Source of the DNA: an uncultured Porphyromonadaceae bacterium
GTDB taxonomy: Bacteria; Bacteroidota; Bacteroidia; Bacteroidales; Muribaculaceae
Assembly (NCBI GenBank): GCA_905198125.1
Contig: CAJKBH010000020.1
Coordinates: 1 to 59,409, forward strand
Direction of reading: 5' to 3'
DNA length: 59,409 nucleotides
The position numbers and the translations under genes are program-made. Positions 52,091-59,409 of the stretch are shown here, one piece after another. Each line of letters begins with the position of its first letter. Within the stretch, counting starts at the first letter, position 1. A model generated the notes under the pieces. That model worked only from the letters and a program-made list of their open reading frames with translations. It searched no databases and had not been told where the DNA came from.

Positions 52091-53098
52091 TTAGCCGTTA
52101 ACCTTCTTCATGTGGGCGATGAGGTCGAGCACCTTGTTGGAGTAGCCGATCTCGTTGTCATACCAGCTGATCACCTTGACGAACTTGTCGGTCAAGTAAA
52201 CGCCGGCGTTAGCGTCGAAGATGGAGGTCAGGGGGCAGCCCAGGAAATCGGAGCTAACCACAGCGTCCTCGGTGTAGCCGAGCACACCCTTCAGGTAGGT
52301 CTCGGAAGCCTCCTTCATGGCAGCGCAGATCTCCTCTTTGGTAGCGGGCTTAGCCAGGTTGGCGGTCAGGTCGACAACAGATACGTCCAGAGTGGGGACA
52401 CGCATGGAGATACCTGTCAGCTTGCCGTTCAGCTCGGGGATAACCTTGCCGACAGCCTTGGCGGCACCTGTGGTGGAGGGGATGATGTTGCCGGAAGCGG
52501 CACGGCCACCACGCCAGTCCTTCATCGAGGGACCGTCAACAGTCTTCTGTGTAGCTGTTGTGGAGTGAACGGTAGTCATCAGACCCTCGACGATGCCGAA
52601 CTTGTCGTTCAGAACCTTGGCGATGGGAGCGAGACAGTTGGTGGTGCAGGAAGCGTTCGAAACGAACTGCTGGCCGGCGTATGTGTTCTCGTTGACACCA
52701 ACTACGAACATGGGAGTAGCGTCCTTGGAGGGAGCCGACATAACAACATACTTGGCACCTGCCTCGATGTGAGCCTGAGCCTTCTCCTGAGTCAGGAACA
52801 GACCTGTGGACTCAACAACGTACTCAGCACCTACAGCACCCCAGTTGATCTCCTTCGGGTCGCGGCATGCGGTAACGCGGATGTGCTTGCCGTTTACGAT
52901 CAGCTCGTTCTTCTCCATGTCAGCCTCTACGGTGCCATCGAAACGTCCGTGCATCGTGTCGTACTTCAGCATATAGGCCATGTAGTCTACAGGGAGAAGG
53001 TCGTTGATTGCCACTACTTCGAGGTCATCGCGCTTTGTGCTGGCGCGGAATACGAAACGGCCGATACGACCGAATCCGTTAATACCAATCTTTGTCAT
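52091..53098 (-). CDS. gapA: Glyceraldehyde-3-phosphate dehydrogenase
   Basis: A 335-aa GAPDH, the phosphorylating NAD enzyme of glycolysis. The dinucleotide fold starts IGINGFGRIGRFVFRAS, and SNASCTTNCLAP places the catalytic Cys at residue 151. WYDNEIGYSNKVLDL closes the chain. The gene is alone, with a leader of about 150 nt holding a TAATTTTG box (53262-53269, minus strand) and no clear -33. Confidence 0.97.
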   Translation of the reverse strand: MTKIGINGFGRIGRFVFRASTKRDDLEVVAINDLLPVDYMAYMLKYDTMHGRFDGTVEADMEKNELIVNGKHIRVTACRDPKEINWGAVGAEYVVESTGLFLTQEKAQAHIEAGAKYVVMSAPSKDATPMFVVGVNENTYAGQQFVSNASCTTNCLAPIAKVLNDKFGIVEGLMTTVHSTTATQKTVDGPSMKDWRGGRAASGNIIPSTTGAAKAVGKVIPELNGKLTGISMRVPTLDVSVVDLTANLAKPATKEEICAAMKEASETYLKGVLGYTEDAVVSSDFLGCPLTSIFDANAGVYLTDKFVKVISWYDNEIGYSNKVLDLIAHMKKVNG

Positions 53099-53261
53099 TG
53101 CTTGGTGTATTTAAAATTTGGGTTGATTTGTATTTGGTTTATATTTGGGTTTTAATCCTTAATCTTGTTTTATCAGAGTCCTCAGAGTCATCACAGTTAT
53201 CTGAGCGGCTTCCGCTACTAATAAAAATGCTATCATTACTGATAGGTTGTCTTTTAGATTG

Positions 53262-53269
53262 CAAAATTA
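53262..53269 (-). promoter_or_regulatory. Putative gapA -7 box
   Basis: Minus-strand TAATTTTG fits TAnnTTTG, but the -33 is not consensus. A start near 53256 would give a leader of about 155 nt. Nothing else is seen from 53099 to 53380. Confidence 0.35.
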
Positions 53270-53380
53270 AGAAATTTTTCGCAAATTTGCCGTATGTTTA
53301 GACAATTAATTGCAGCCTTGATTAAAATTAACAATCCCGGCCCCCAACTGTTATAACTTATGTCAGGTATCGGGCAGTAC

Positions 53381-53495
53381 AGAGACATGGTCTCCGACCA
53401 AGCTGTCGGGTATATGCCTTACCCCACGAAGGGTGTGCGGTCGCTTCGCTCCCTTCACCCATCGTGGGGTTATTGAGAAACAGCCTCTCCGAGGC
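53381..53495 (-). repeat. Family B three-hairpin repeat, copy B-
   Basis: H3 53388-53400, H2 53422-53469 (CCCCACGA and TCGTGGGG ends, inner GGGTG/CACCC pairs), and H1 53483-53495 with arms GCCTC and GAGGC. It starts AGAGACATGG, the inverse of the CCATGTCTCT tail of copy B+. Confidence 0.9.
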
Positions 53496-53552
53496 AGGTT
53501 TCGGGATTTGACATCCGGTATCTGCTGCTACCCACGAGTGCCGGACCTGCCT

Positions 53553-53689
53553 CATTGCCTTACCTGGAAGGGTGGGTGCAAATGAGTTAGGTGCTGCCCA
53601 TTGCCTTACGGGGAAGGGTGGGTGTAAATGAGTGAGGTGTTGTCCCATTGCCTTGCGGGGATGGGTGGGTGCAAATGAGCGACGGTCTT
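53553..53689 (+). repeat. 46-47-bp tandem repeat between two family B copies
   Basis: Three units begin with CATTGCC at 53553, 53599 and 53646 and share GGGTGGGTG and AAATGAG blocks. The array fills most of the space between the inverted family B copies. Confidence 0.85.
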
Positions 53690-53809
53690 GCCTCGGAGAG
53701 GCTGTTTCTCATTAACCCCACGATGGACGGGGACAGCGTTAGCTGGCACCGGACTTCGTGGGGTGAGGATAAGCGAAGCTCGGCTTGGTCGGAGACCATG
53801 TCTCTCGCC
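53690..53809 (+). repeat. Family B three-hairpin repeat, copy B+
   Basis: H1 GCCTC/GAGGC (53690-53702), box TGTTTCTC with TTAA, H2 53716-53763 (CCCCACGA to TCGTGGGG with inner CGG/CCG and CAGC/GCTG pairs), H3 TGGTC/GACCA (53786-53798), tail TGTCTCTCGCC to 53809. It ends 46 bp before the mscL start codon. Confidence 0.9.
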
Positions 53810-53855
53810 TTGCCTTTAATAGAAGAGAAATTACTAACAGATATATAAATAAACT

Positions 53856-54296
53856 ATGGGAAAATTCATTCAGGATTTCAAGGCGTTCGCTTTGAAGGGC
53901 AATGTGATCGACATGGCTGTCGGCGTAATCGTCGGCGGCGCGTTCGGCAAGATAGTCAGTTCGCTGGTGGACGACATCATCATGCCGGTAATAACCATCT
54001 GCACGGGCAATACGGGCTTCGAGAACATGAAGTATGTGATACATCATGCCGAGCCGGCTGACGCGGCCTTAGGCAAGGCCGCAGTGGAGGAAGTGGCCAT
54101 CAATTACGGTATGTTCATACAGAACATCGTGGACTTCCTGATCATCGCCCTCTCCATCTTCATCGCCCTGCGCGTCACCATGAAGTTCATGAAGAAGGAG
54201 AAGGAGGTCGAGGCCGCTCCGGCACCGGCACCCGAGCCCACCGGCGAGGAGAAACTGCTGACCGAGATCCGCGACCTGCTCAAAGACCAGAAATAA
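53856..54296 (+). CDS. mscL: Large-conductance mechanosensitive channel
   Basis: A 146-aa MscL, the turgor-release channel. The pore-lining helix AVGVIVGGAFGKIVSSLVDD (about 22-41) is intact, and the second helix FLIIALSIFIALRVTMKFM (about 98-116) and charged C-terminal helix (EEKLLTEIRDLLKDQK) follow. A family B unit precedes the gene and a family A array follows. Confidence 0.94.
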   Translation: MGKFIQDFKAFALKGNVIDMAVGVIVGGAFGKIVSSLVDDIIMPVITICTGNTGFENMKYVIHHAEPADAALGKAAVEEVAINYGMFIQNIVDFLIIALSIFIALRVTMKFMKKEKEVEAAPAPAPEPTGEEKLLTEIRDLLKDQK

Positions 54297-54299
54297 TTC

Positions 54300-54489
54300 A
54301 GACAGGAGAATATTTTTAGACAGGAGAACAGGAGGAACAGGAGAGACAATCAATAGAGACTCCTGTTTCTCCTGTTCTCCTGTCTATAAAAATATCGTTC
54401 TCCTGTCTAAAAACACATAGTTCTCCTGTCTATAAAGATATAGTTCTCCTGTCTAAAACACATAGCTGTTCTCCTGTCTATTAACGGAA
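54300..54489. repeat. Family A repeat, array between mscL and the secreted-protein gene
   Basis: The stem 54315-54343 pairs with 54360-54388 (about 27 of 29 bases, with a G·U), and its loop shares AGACAATCAATAGA with the copy at 51944-51957. Single CTCCTGT units follow at intervals of about 20-23 bp up to the terminator. It starts within 4 bp of the mscL stop. Confidence 0.9.
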
Positions 54490-54517
54490 AAAGGCCTCGC
54501 CGGATGGCGAGGCCTTT
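54490..54517. terminator. Bidirectional terminator between mscL and the secreted-protein gene
   Basis: AAAGGCCTCGCC (54490-54501) and GGCGAGGCCTTT (54506-54517) form a perfect 12-bp stem with loop GGAT. It differs from 52042-52071 by one compensated pair (C-G for T-A), keeping loop and ends. Confidence 0.87.
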
Positions 54518-54539
54518 CGTATAGGGATTTGGAGATTGC

Positions 54540-57500
54540 TTACTTCACGACTACCTTCACGCTCTTGTTGCCGGCCTTCACTACGTAAACGCCTGCGGGA
54601 ACGGAGATGCTGCTGATTTCGGAAGCCTCGCCGTTGGCGATGACCTTACCGTCGGCAGAGCTTACAATCACCTTCTCGCCTGCGAATCCGCGGACGATGA
54701 TGGTGTTCCTGGCGGTTGCGATAGACTTGGCTGCGCCGAGCTCATCGAGGCCGGACTGTCCGTAAACGATGCTTGCGGTGTTCGATACGCGACCTGTACC
54801 TTCGTCGAACAGGGCAACAACCACGTACTTGTACTCGGTGCCCTTCACGACGTTGCTGTCGGCGTAAGCGGTGTTCTCAACGGGAGCGTCGTTCAGTTTC
54901 ACGCCGTCACGATATACATCGTATCCCTTCAGCGAGATCTCGCCTGTGAATGCGGCTGCGGGAGTGTAGGTGACATCGTCGACCATCAGCATGAAGCTGC
55001 CGGCAGCATAGCTGCGGATTGCGAAGCGTGTCGCGCCTTGGGGCAGATCTACGGAATATTCAGTCCATTCAGCGGGAACTGCGTCAACCTTTGAGCCTTC
55101 GATCAGGACGAAGTCCTTGGGATCGGTGCTGCCTGTGCTGTAGTAAACCGCTATCTTCTCGGGATACTGGGCGGAGTAGCTTCGTGCCCAGAAGGAAACG
55201 GTCTGCTCGTCGCCGTAGAGCTGAGGCGAAATTGCCCAGTCGTCAACCTGGTTGTCCTGATAGCTGAACAGGGAGAACAGATACTTCGTGCCGCTGTGGG
55301 CCTGGAATGATTGGTTGCCGAGCTGGCTCTGGTCCCAGATCCAGAAGCTGCCCTTGGTCTCGCCGGGAGTGATGCCAGGGATGTCTGTGTCTTGGAAGCC
55401 ACCTACATTTTCTTCGTCAAGGTCAACGAATACCCAGTCGCCGTATTCGGCTGCGAATGCGTTCGCATCCTCGAAGTCGTCGGTGACGGGTTCGGGAATG
55501 ACGGCTGTCAGGTCGGGCTCGTTCCATGTCAGGGCCACTGCGTTCTCGCTGTCGGCTGCCGTAAGTTCGGTAGCGCCGGGCAGATTGGACTGCATGGGAG
55601 ATACGGTTACGACAGCTGTCTCGTTGTTGGCGGTATTGGCGTCACCGGTCTGAACTACCTTCGCGGAGTAATCTATATCCTCTGTCGCGATGGGCGACAT
55701 CGTCTGTGTGAACACGACCTGTCCCTCGGCATAGGATGCGAGTTCGGCACCGGCCTTCTCTGCAACCTTTTCGCCGTTTGCATAGAGTTCTACGGTGTAA
55801 TCGGTAGCTACGCTAAGACCATAGTTCGCAACGTCTACGGTGACATTGTACTCAGTGCCTGTGGCAACCTTCTTGGGAGCCTTGACGTCAACTGCGACCA
55901 TATCCTTCGGTACCATGTTGATCAGCTTATAGCCGTTCCAGATGAAGTACTTCTTGGCGGCCGAGAAGTCGCAACGGATAGTAATCTTGACCCATTCCTT
56001 GTCCTGGAACTGAGCGGGCAGCTCGATGGGCATATCCTGGAATCCGTCGGGATAGCCGGATAGGTAAGACTCGTTGAAGATTTCCGTACGCTCTACGCCG
56101 AAGGCCTCTGCGTAAACAGTCACATTCTCGCAGGCACCCTTATAGTAGCTGATTTCGAAGGCTGCCTTGTTGGCCCCCTTGGTGCTCATCATAGGCAGGA
56201 AGAAGTAGCCGAACTGGCCGTCTGTCGTGGCTTGTCCTACTATGGCGGAACCCTTCTCTCCGAATGCGGGATTAAGTTTGTTCAGTCCTGCTGCAGTCAG
56301 ATAGCTCTGCTTCATGCCGCCCTGTGTGTTGAGCATGAGAGGCTGATATGTCACGCTGCCCGTTGCATAGTCCTCGATAATAGGCATTTCGAACGGTGCG
56401 CCGATTGTCACGCTGGTGTAATAGATCAAGCCGGTGCCGGCCTCATTGGTCGCGGCTATACCAAGCCGGTAGCTGTCCTGTGCGGTTCCTTCGGGAAGGA
56501 GGTCGGTGGTCTGGAACTCCATGGTTTTGCCGAGATCCAGCAGCTTGCCCCATGCGCTGCCGTCATATACATAAAGAGCATAGGTCAGGCCGTCCTGTCT
56601 GATGTATCCGCCGTCGGCGCCCTCGTCGGGAGCGTCAAACTTGCCGTAAACGCCATATCCGTTCTCGGAAGCAGTCAATACCATATTGTTGACTGCGCCG
56701 GGAGCCTCGACGCCTGTGTACACGGTTACAACTGTCGGGTAGCCCAGAACGGCACCCTGTGCGGCCCGGATGGTGATGTCGTTGTTTCCCTGGACGGTCG
56801 TGATCTCGACAGTCTGAGCGGAACCGACAGCGCCGGTCACGGTCTTGAGATCTACATCGTCCTTTATCGTCACGGTCACGTCGCCGTTCAGCGCGTTGCC
56901 GAGGTTGTCCTTGGTAGGCATGTTGAATTTGACGGTAGCCTTCAGGGCGCCTTCGGCACCGGGGATTGCCTCGACATTCTCGACGGCGGCGGGGCCATTG
57001 GTCGCGATGTCCGATGCTTCAAGTGCGAAATTGTTTGCCCACACTAAGTAGCCGTCATCGGAAACGCACTTGACGGCAACATACCATTTGCCTGCGGAGG
57101 GCACCTGGAATACGCACTCCGAATGGAGCTTGTCTTCAGCAGTGTTTTCGAAGTTTTCCGTCGACATGACCATCGTAGTCAGGCCTTCTGCGGTAGGCTC
57201 CCGGCCGATCCACACTTCCAGTTTCTCAGGAAATGTAAATGTCATACCCCAGATTGACATTCCCTCGACCCATGCGTCGAACGAGAATTTGTGGAATTTG
57301 CCGATATCCGAAATCAGTACCGGAGGCAGAACGATATAGTCGTCCGATGCCATATCCGAGTTGTACTGAAGCCTGAACGCTTTTTCTGACTCATCGTAAG
57401 TCCACTCTTGAGTATCGTCATTATTGTTGATAAGGGTAAACAGCTTAGCCTGCTGTGCGCTGGGAGCCAATGAGACAGGCTCGTTAAGAGGCTGACCGAA

Positions 57501-59057
57501 GGCTATGTCATTGGATGATGCGGCGGGACCGGTCAGTCCGTCGGCGGTAGCGGTGACTTTAGCCACGTAGTTCTTCAATTCTGCGTTAACCGGCAGATTG
57601 GTGCGGCACGATGTGTCCTTGATGCCGTCGGCCACTACCTGATTGTTGATGCTGACGGTATAGGTGACCTTGGAAAGGTCGATGTAGCCGTCGTGGATGC
57701 CGGTTGTGACAGCGTCCCATGTTACTGTGGTGGGACTCAGTGTCACATTTGCCGGAGCAGCGGGAGTGTCTATGCCGATATAGACAGTCTTGGCTGCACC
57801 CTTGCTGACGTGGGTGTCCTGCGAAGCGATGCAGGTGAAGGTGACTTCGCCGGATGCAGAGGCTGTATAGCTTGCGGATACCTGGGCGCCGGGAGCGGCC
57901 GTGTCCGATGCTATTACTTCGTCACCGGCCTTGATCGTATAGGTTAAGTTGCCGGTGAGGTCTTCCATGCTGGCGTTCTGCGTGGGAAGCGTGAATGTGA
58001 CGGTGCCGGAAAGCGAACCGTCGGTGAACGTGGCGCTTACGAATTCGGGAGCCTGGGGAGCCAGAGGATCCTTAGGCTTGACCTCGTTGACATAGATGCA
58101 CGCGGTCTCCGCAGCGTCGGGAATTTCGCATATAGTCGTTACGGCGAATGTAGTGGCGTCGATGGAGATGATCTCGGACAAGTAATCGCTGTTGGGGTTG
58201 AACAGGTAGCTGTCACTGTTATAATCGTAACCGAAACCGCCGAGGTAGTCGGAGTCGACACCTTGCAGCATTGTGGGATTCCCGATGGCTCCGGTGGCCT
58301 TGTCTACAGTGGCGATGCCGAATCCGGCAGTCGTATGTACCATAGCCACGAGTTGCTGGGTGTTGCTGTTGTAAGTCAATCCGAACGGGAATGCGTCCTG
58401 GTCGCTGAGCTTGGTGCTCGTAAATGATGCGCAGTCTACTTTTACCCAGCCACTGGCTGAATATCCGTAGAACGCATTTTCATCGGGCACGTATGCACCA
58501 CGCTGGGGAAGGTCCATCAATACATCTTCCGTAGTGACGGGAACCTCCCTCTTAAGCGAACCGGTAGTCATGTCATAAGCGGCGTAGCGCAGACCGGCGA
58601 TGAAGAATTGACCCTGATTGTCCTGATTGTACTCGATTGAGTAAATTTCGCCGAGGTCGGGATTCACGCCGATGGAATGTACTCCTGCACTAATCTTATA
58701 GATTTGGGTGAATGTTCCTGTGGCGGGGTCGATCTTGCCGCCGCCGAGCAGTTCCTCCGGATAAATCATACCGGCATAAATATTGGTCGATTTAACCGTG
58801 GCTTTTGCCTTTGATCTGGCCTTGGAAGGTATCAGGGCCTTGGTTGTCCCCGTGTTCTGAACGACGAATTGTGAATTCGACGTCGAGGCTGAACGGGTAC
58901 GTTCGGTGCCTAAAACCTTCACGCTCAGAGAGGCCGTCTGTTCTGCCTTCATAGCGGATGCGCTCAGCTTCTGCGCTTTTGCCGACGGCAATTGCGCTTG
59001 GGCGAATGCTCCGACGCTAAGTAGCAATGACAGACCTAAGATAGTCAGTTTTCTCAT
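54540..59057 (-). CDS. Large secreted multidomain adhesin-like protein with T9SS-like C-terminus
   Basis: A 1505-aa protein with a signal peptide (MRKLTILGLSLLLSVGAFA). The region at about 90-330 has repeated Y/F-G and NP(D/N) segments, suggestive of a beta-propeller. Fibronectin-III/Ig-like domains follow. One jelly-roll lies at about 535-690 and a second, of choice-of-anchor-J type, at about 1190-1370 (DDFEDANAFAAEYGDW to GSFMLMVDDVTYT). Near 1080 a CARDB-like part is seen. The last 60 residues, ending in ISVPAGVYVVKAG then KVVVK, resemble a T9SS type A or DUF6383-like sorting domain. Function is probably surface attachment; no enzyme motif was found. Confidence 0.85.
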   Translation of the reverse strand: MRKLTILGLSLLLSVGAFAQAQLPSAKAQKLSASAMKAEQTASLSVKVLGTERTRSASTSNSQFVVQNTGTTKALIPSKARSKAKATVKSTNIYAGMIYPEELLGGGKIDPATGTFTQIYKISAGVHSIGVNPDLGEIYSIEYNQDNQGQFFIAGLRYAAYDMTTGSLKREVPVTTEDVLMDLPQRGAYVPDENAFYGYSASGWVKVDCASFTSTKLSDQDAFPFGLTYNSNTQQLVAMVHTTAGFGIATVDKATGAIGNPTMLQGVDSDYLGGFGYDYNSDSYLFNPNSDYLSEIISIDATTFAVTTICEIPDAAETACIYVNEVKPKDPLAPQAPEFVSATFTDGSLSGTVTFTLPTQNASMEDLTGNLTYTIKAGDEVIASDTAAPGAQVSASYTASASGEVTFTCIASQDTHVSKGAAKTVYIGIDTPAAPANVTLSPTTVTWDAVTTGIHDGYIDLSKVTYTVSINNQVVADGIKDTSCRTNLPVNAELKNYVAKVTATADGLTGPAASSNDIAFGQPLNEPVSLAPSAQQAKLFTLINNNDDTQEWTYDESEKAFRLQYNSDMASDDYIVLPPVLISDIGKFHKFSFDAWVEGMSIWGMTFTFPEKLEVWIGREPTAEGLTTMVMSTENFENTAEDKLHSECVFQVPSAGKWYVAVKCVSDDGYLVWANNFALEASDIATNGPAAVENVEAIPGAEGALKATVKFNMPTKDNLGNALNGDVTVTIKDDVDLKTVTGAVGSAQTVEITTVQGNNDITIRAAQGAVLGYPTVVTVYTGVEAPGAVNNMVLTASENGYGVYGKFDAPDEGADGGYIRQDGLTYALYVYDGSAWGKLLDLGKTMEFQTTDLLPEGTAQDSYRLGIAATNEAGTGLIYYTSVTIGAPFEMPIIEDYATGSVTYQPLMLNTQGGMKQSYLTAAGLNKLNPAFGEKGSAIVGQATTDGQFGYFFLPMMSTKGANKAAFEISYYKGACENVTVYAEAFGVERTEIFNESYLSGYPDGFQDMPIELPAQFQDKEWVKITIRCDFSAAKKYFIWNGYKLINMVPKDMVAVDVKAPKKVATGTEYNVTVDVANYGLSVATDYTVELYANGEKVAEKAGAELASYAEGQVVFTQTMSPIATEDIDYSAKVVQTGDANTANNETAVVTVSPMQSNLPGATELTAADSENAVALTWNEPDLTAVIPEPVTDDFEDANAFAAEYGDWVFVDLDEENVGGFQDTDIPGITPGETKGSFWIWDQSQLGNQSFQAHSGTKYLFSLFSYQDNQVDDWAISPQLYGDEQTVSFWARSYSAQYPEKIAVYYSTGSTDPKDFVLIEGSKVDAVPAEWTEYSVDLPQGATRFAIRSYAAGSFMLMVDDVTYTPAAAFTGEISLKGYDVYRDGVKLNDAPVENTAYADSNVVKGTEYKYVVVALFDEGTGRVSNTASIVYGQSGLDELGAAKSIATARNTIIVRGFAGEKVIVSSADGKVIANGEASEISSISVPAGVYVVKAGNKSVKVVVK

Positions 59058-59115
59058 ACTTGCGTTAGTTTAGTTAAACATTATTATTAATTACGTTCTA
59101 ATCTTTTATAGTGTA

Positions 59116-59139
59116 CAGGGCCGATGACTTGGCGCCCTG
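59116..59139 (-). promoter_or_regulatory. Hairpin in the leader of the secreted-protein gene
   Basis: CAGGGC (59139-59134 on the minus strand) and GCCCTG (59121-59116) form a 6-bp GC stem with a 12-nt loop, 60 nt before the ATG. No known riboswitch is recognised. Confidence 0.45.
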
Positions 59140-59199
59140 CGGGTCTAACCTTCACCGTGTGATGGGGCGTGAAATTAACCATGTTTGTGTTTTGGTTTG

Positions 59200-59235
59200 C
59201 AAAATTACAATAATTTTTCAAATATTCTAACAAAA
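59200..59235 (-). promoter_or_regulatory. Putative promoter of the secreted-protein gene
   Basis: Minus-strand TAATTTTG (59207-59200) with TTTTG about 23 bp upstream (59235-59231) is a near-consensus promoter; the spacer is slightly long. The leader would be about 135 nt. From 59236 to 59409 only an AT-rich stretch and a degenerate piece of the GGCCTCGCC hairpin (from 59337) are seen. Confidence 0.45.
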
Positions 59236-59409
59236 TATTACAAAAATTCACATTTTGATGTCAAATTTCTATTTTTTGATTTAAATTTTATTTAAAATAG
59301 CCGGATGGCCGAACAGTATGGCCTGCGATGCTAAGAAAAAAGGCCTCGCCGGGTGGGAGGGCACTGAAAAAGTAATCATATTTCAGGTTGCTCTTAAGCG
59401 AGACTAAAA

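Noticed and set aside
59058..59193. Riboswitch in the leader of the secreted-protein gene
   Set aside because: Only one 6-bp hairpin is clear, and no conserved core of a known class (cobalamin, TPP, SAM, FMN) could be matched.

Overview
The window is a 59.4-kb stretch of a Bacteroidota chromosome, most likely order Bacteroidales and, by inference, a GC-rich gut lineage such as Muribaculaceae. Evidence: a SusC/SusD/SusE/SusF set, Bacteroidota-restricted families (DUF4836-, DUF4919- and DUF5683-like proteins, SlyD-type FKBP with a metal-binding tail), a T9SS-like C-terminal domain, no Shine-Dalgarno pattern, and several promoters of the Bacteroidetes type (TTTG, 19-20 bp, TAnnTTTG). Nothing in the gene content indicates a plasmid, prophage or integrative element. 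No CRISPR, transposase or rRNA was found; there are two tRNA genes (Tyr, Glu).

Layout. 1-5.4 kb (minus): AraC regulator, GH36 alpha-galactosidase, ATP-type PEP carboxykinase. 5.7-9.3 kb (plus): tRNA-Tyr, a DUF4836-like lipoprotein, and an ABC ATPase with an FtsX-like permease. 9.6-16.8 kb: susC-susD-susE-susF, a glycan capture and import set without a hydrolase of its own. 17-20.4 kb: an AAA-ATPase/PD-(D/E)XK protein facing a DUF115-like gene and pfkA. 20.5-26.2 kb (plus): ribF, upp, recF, dciA-like, thioesterase, SIS isomerase, a helical unknown, FKBP. 26.4-32.6 kb (minus): a probable relA/spoT-pgpH-orf-DUF4919-ribH operon combining (p)ppGpp and cyclic-di-AMP turnover. 32.6-33.9 kb: a 1.2-kb intergenic region packed with repeats. 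33.9-38.1 kb: parA-parB-DUF5683-mltD. 38.1-43.2 kb: nhaD, tsaE, birA, a flippase-like membrane protein, a small membrane protein, an LRR protein. 43.3-51.8 kb: carboxynorspermidine dehydrogenase-like, tRNA-Glu, rpsT, nadB, S41 protease, mfd. 52-59 kb: gapA (minus), mscL (plus), and a 1505-aa secreted multidomain protein (minus).

The most unusual content is not protein-coding. At least three intergenic repeat families recur. Family A is an array of the heptamer ACAGGAG/CTCCTGT, including 29-30-bp inverted repeats; two copies lie between convergent genes and end in a bidirectional terminator, and a third follows araC at the window edge. Family B is a roughly 110-120-bp unit of three hairpins that occurs as two inverted pairs; its stems show paired compensatory changes, a strong sign of a selected structure. 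Family C is an AT-rich palindromic element built on GTTAAGAGAATACC, found just upstream of two start codons. Several 10-bp tandem arrays and same-loop hairpins also sit between operon genes. A textbook promoter 5 nt from the relA/spoT start suggests a leaderless stringent-response mRNA.
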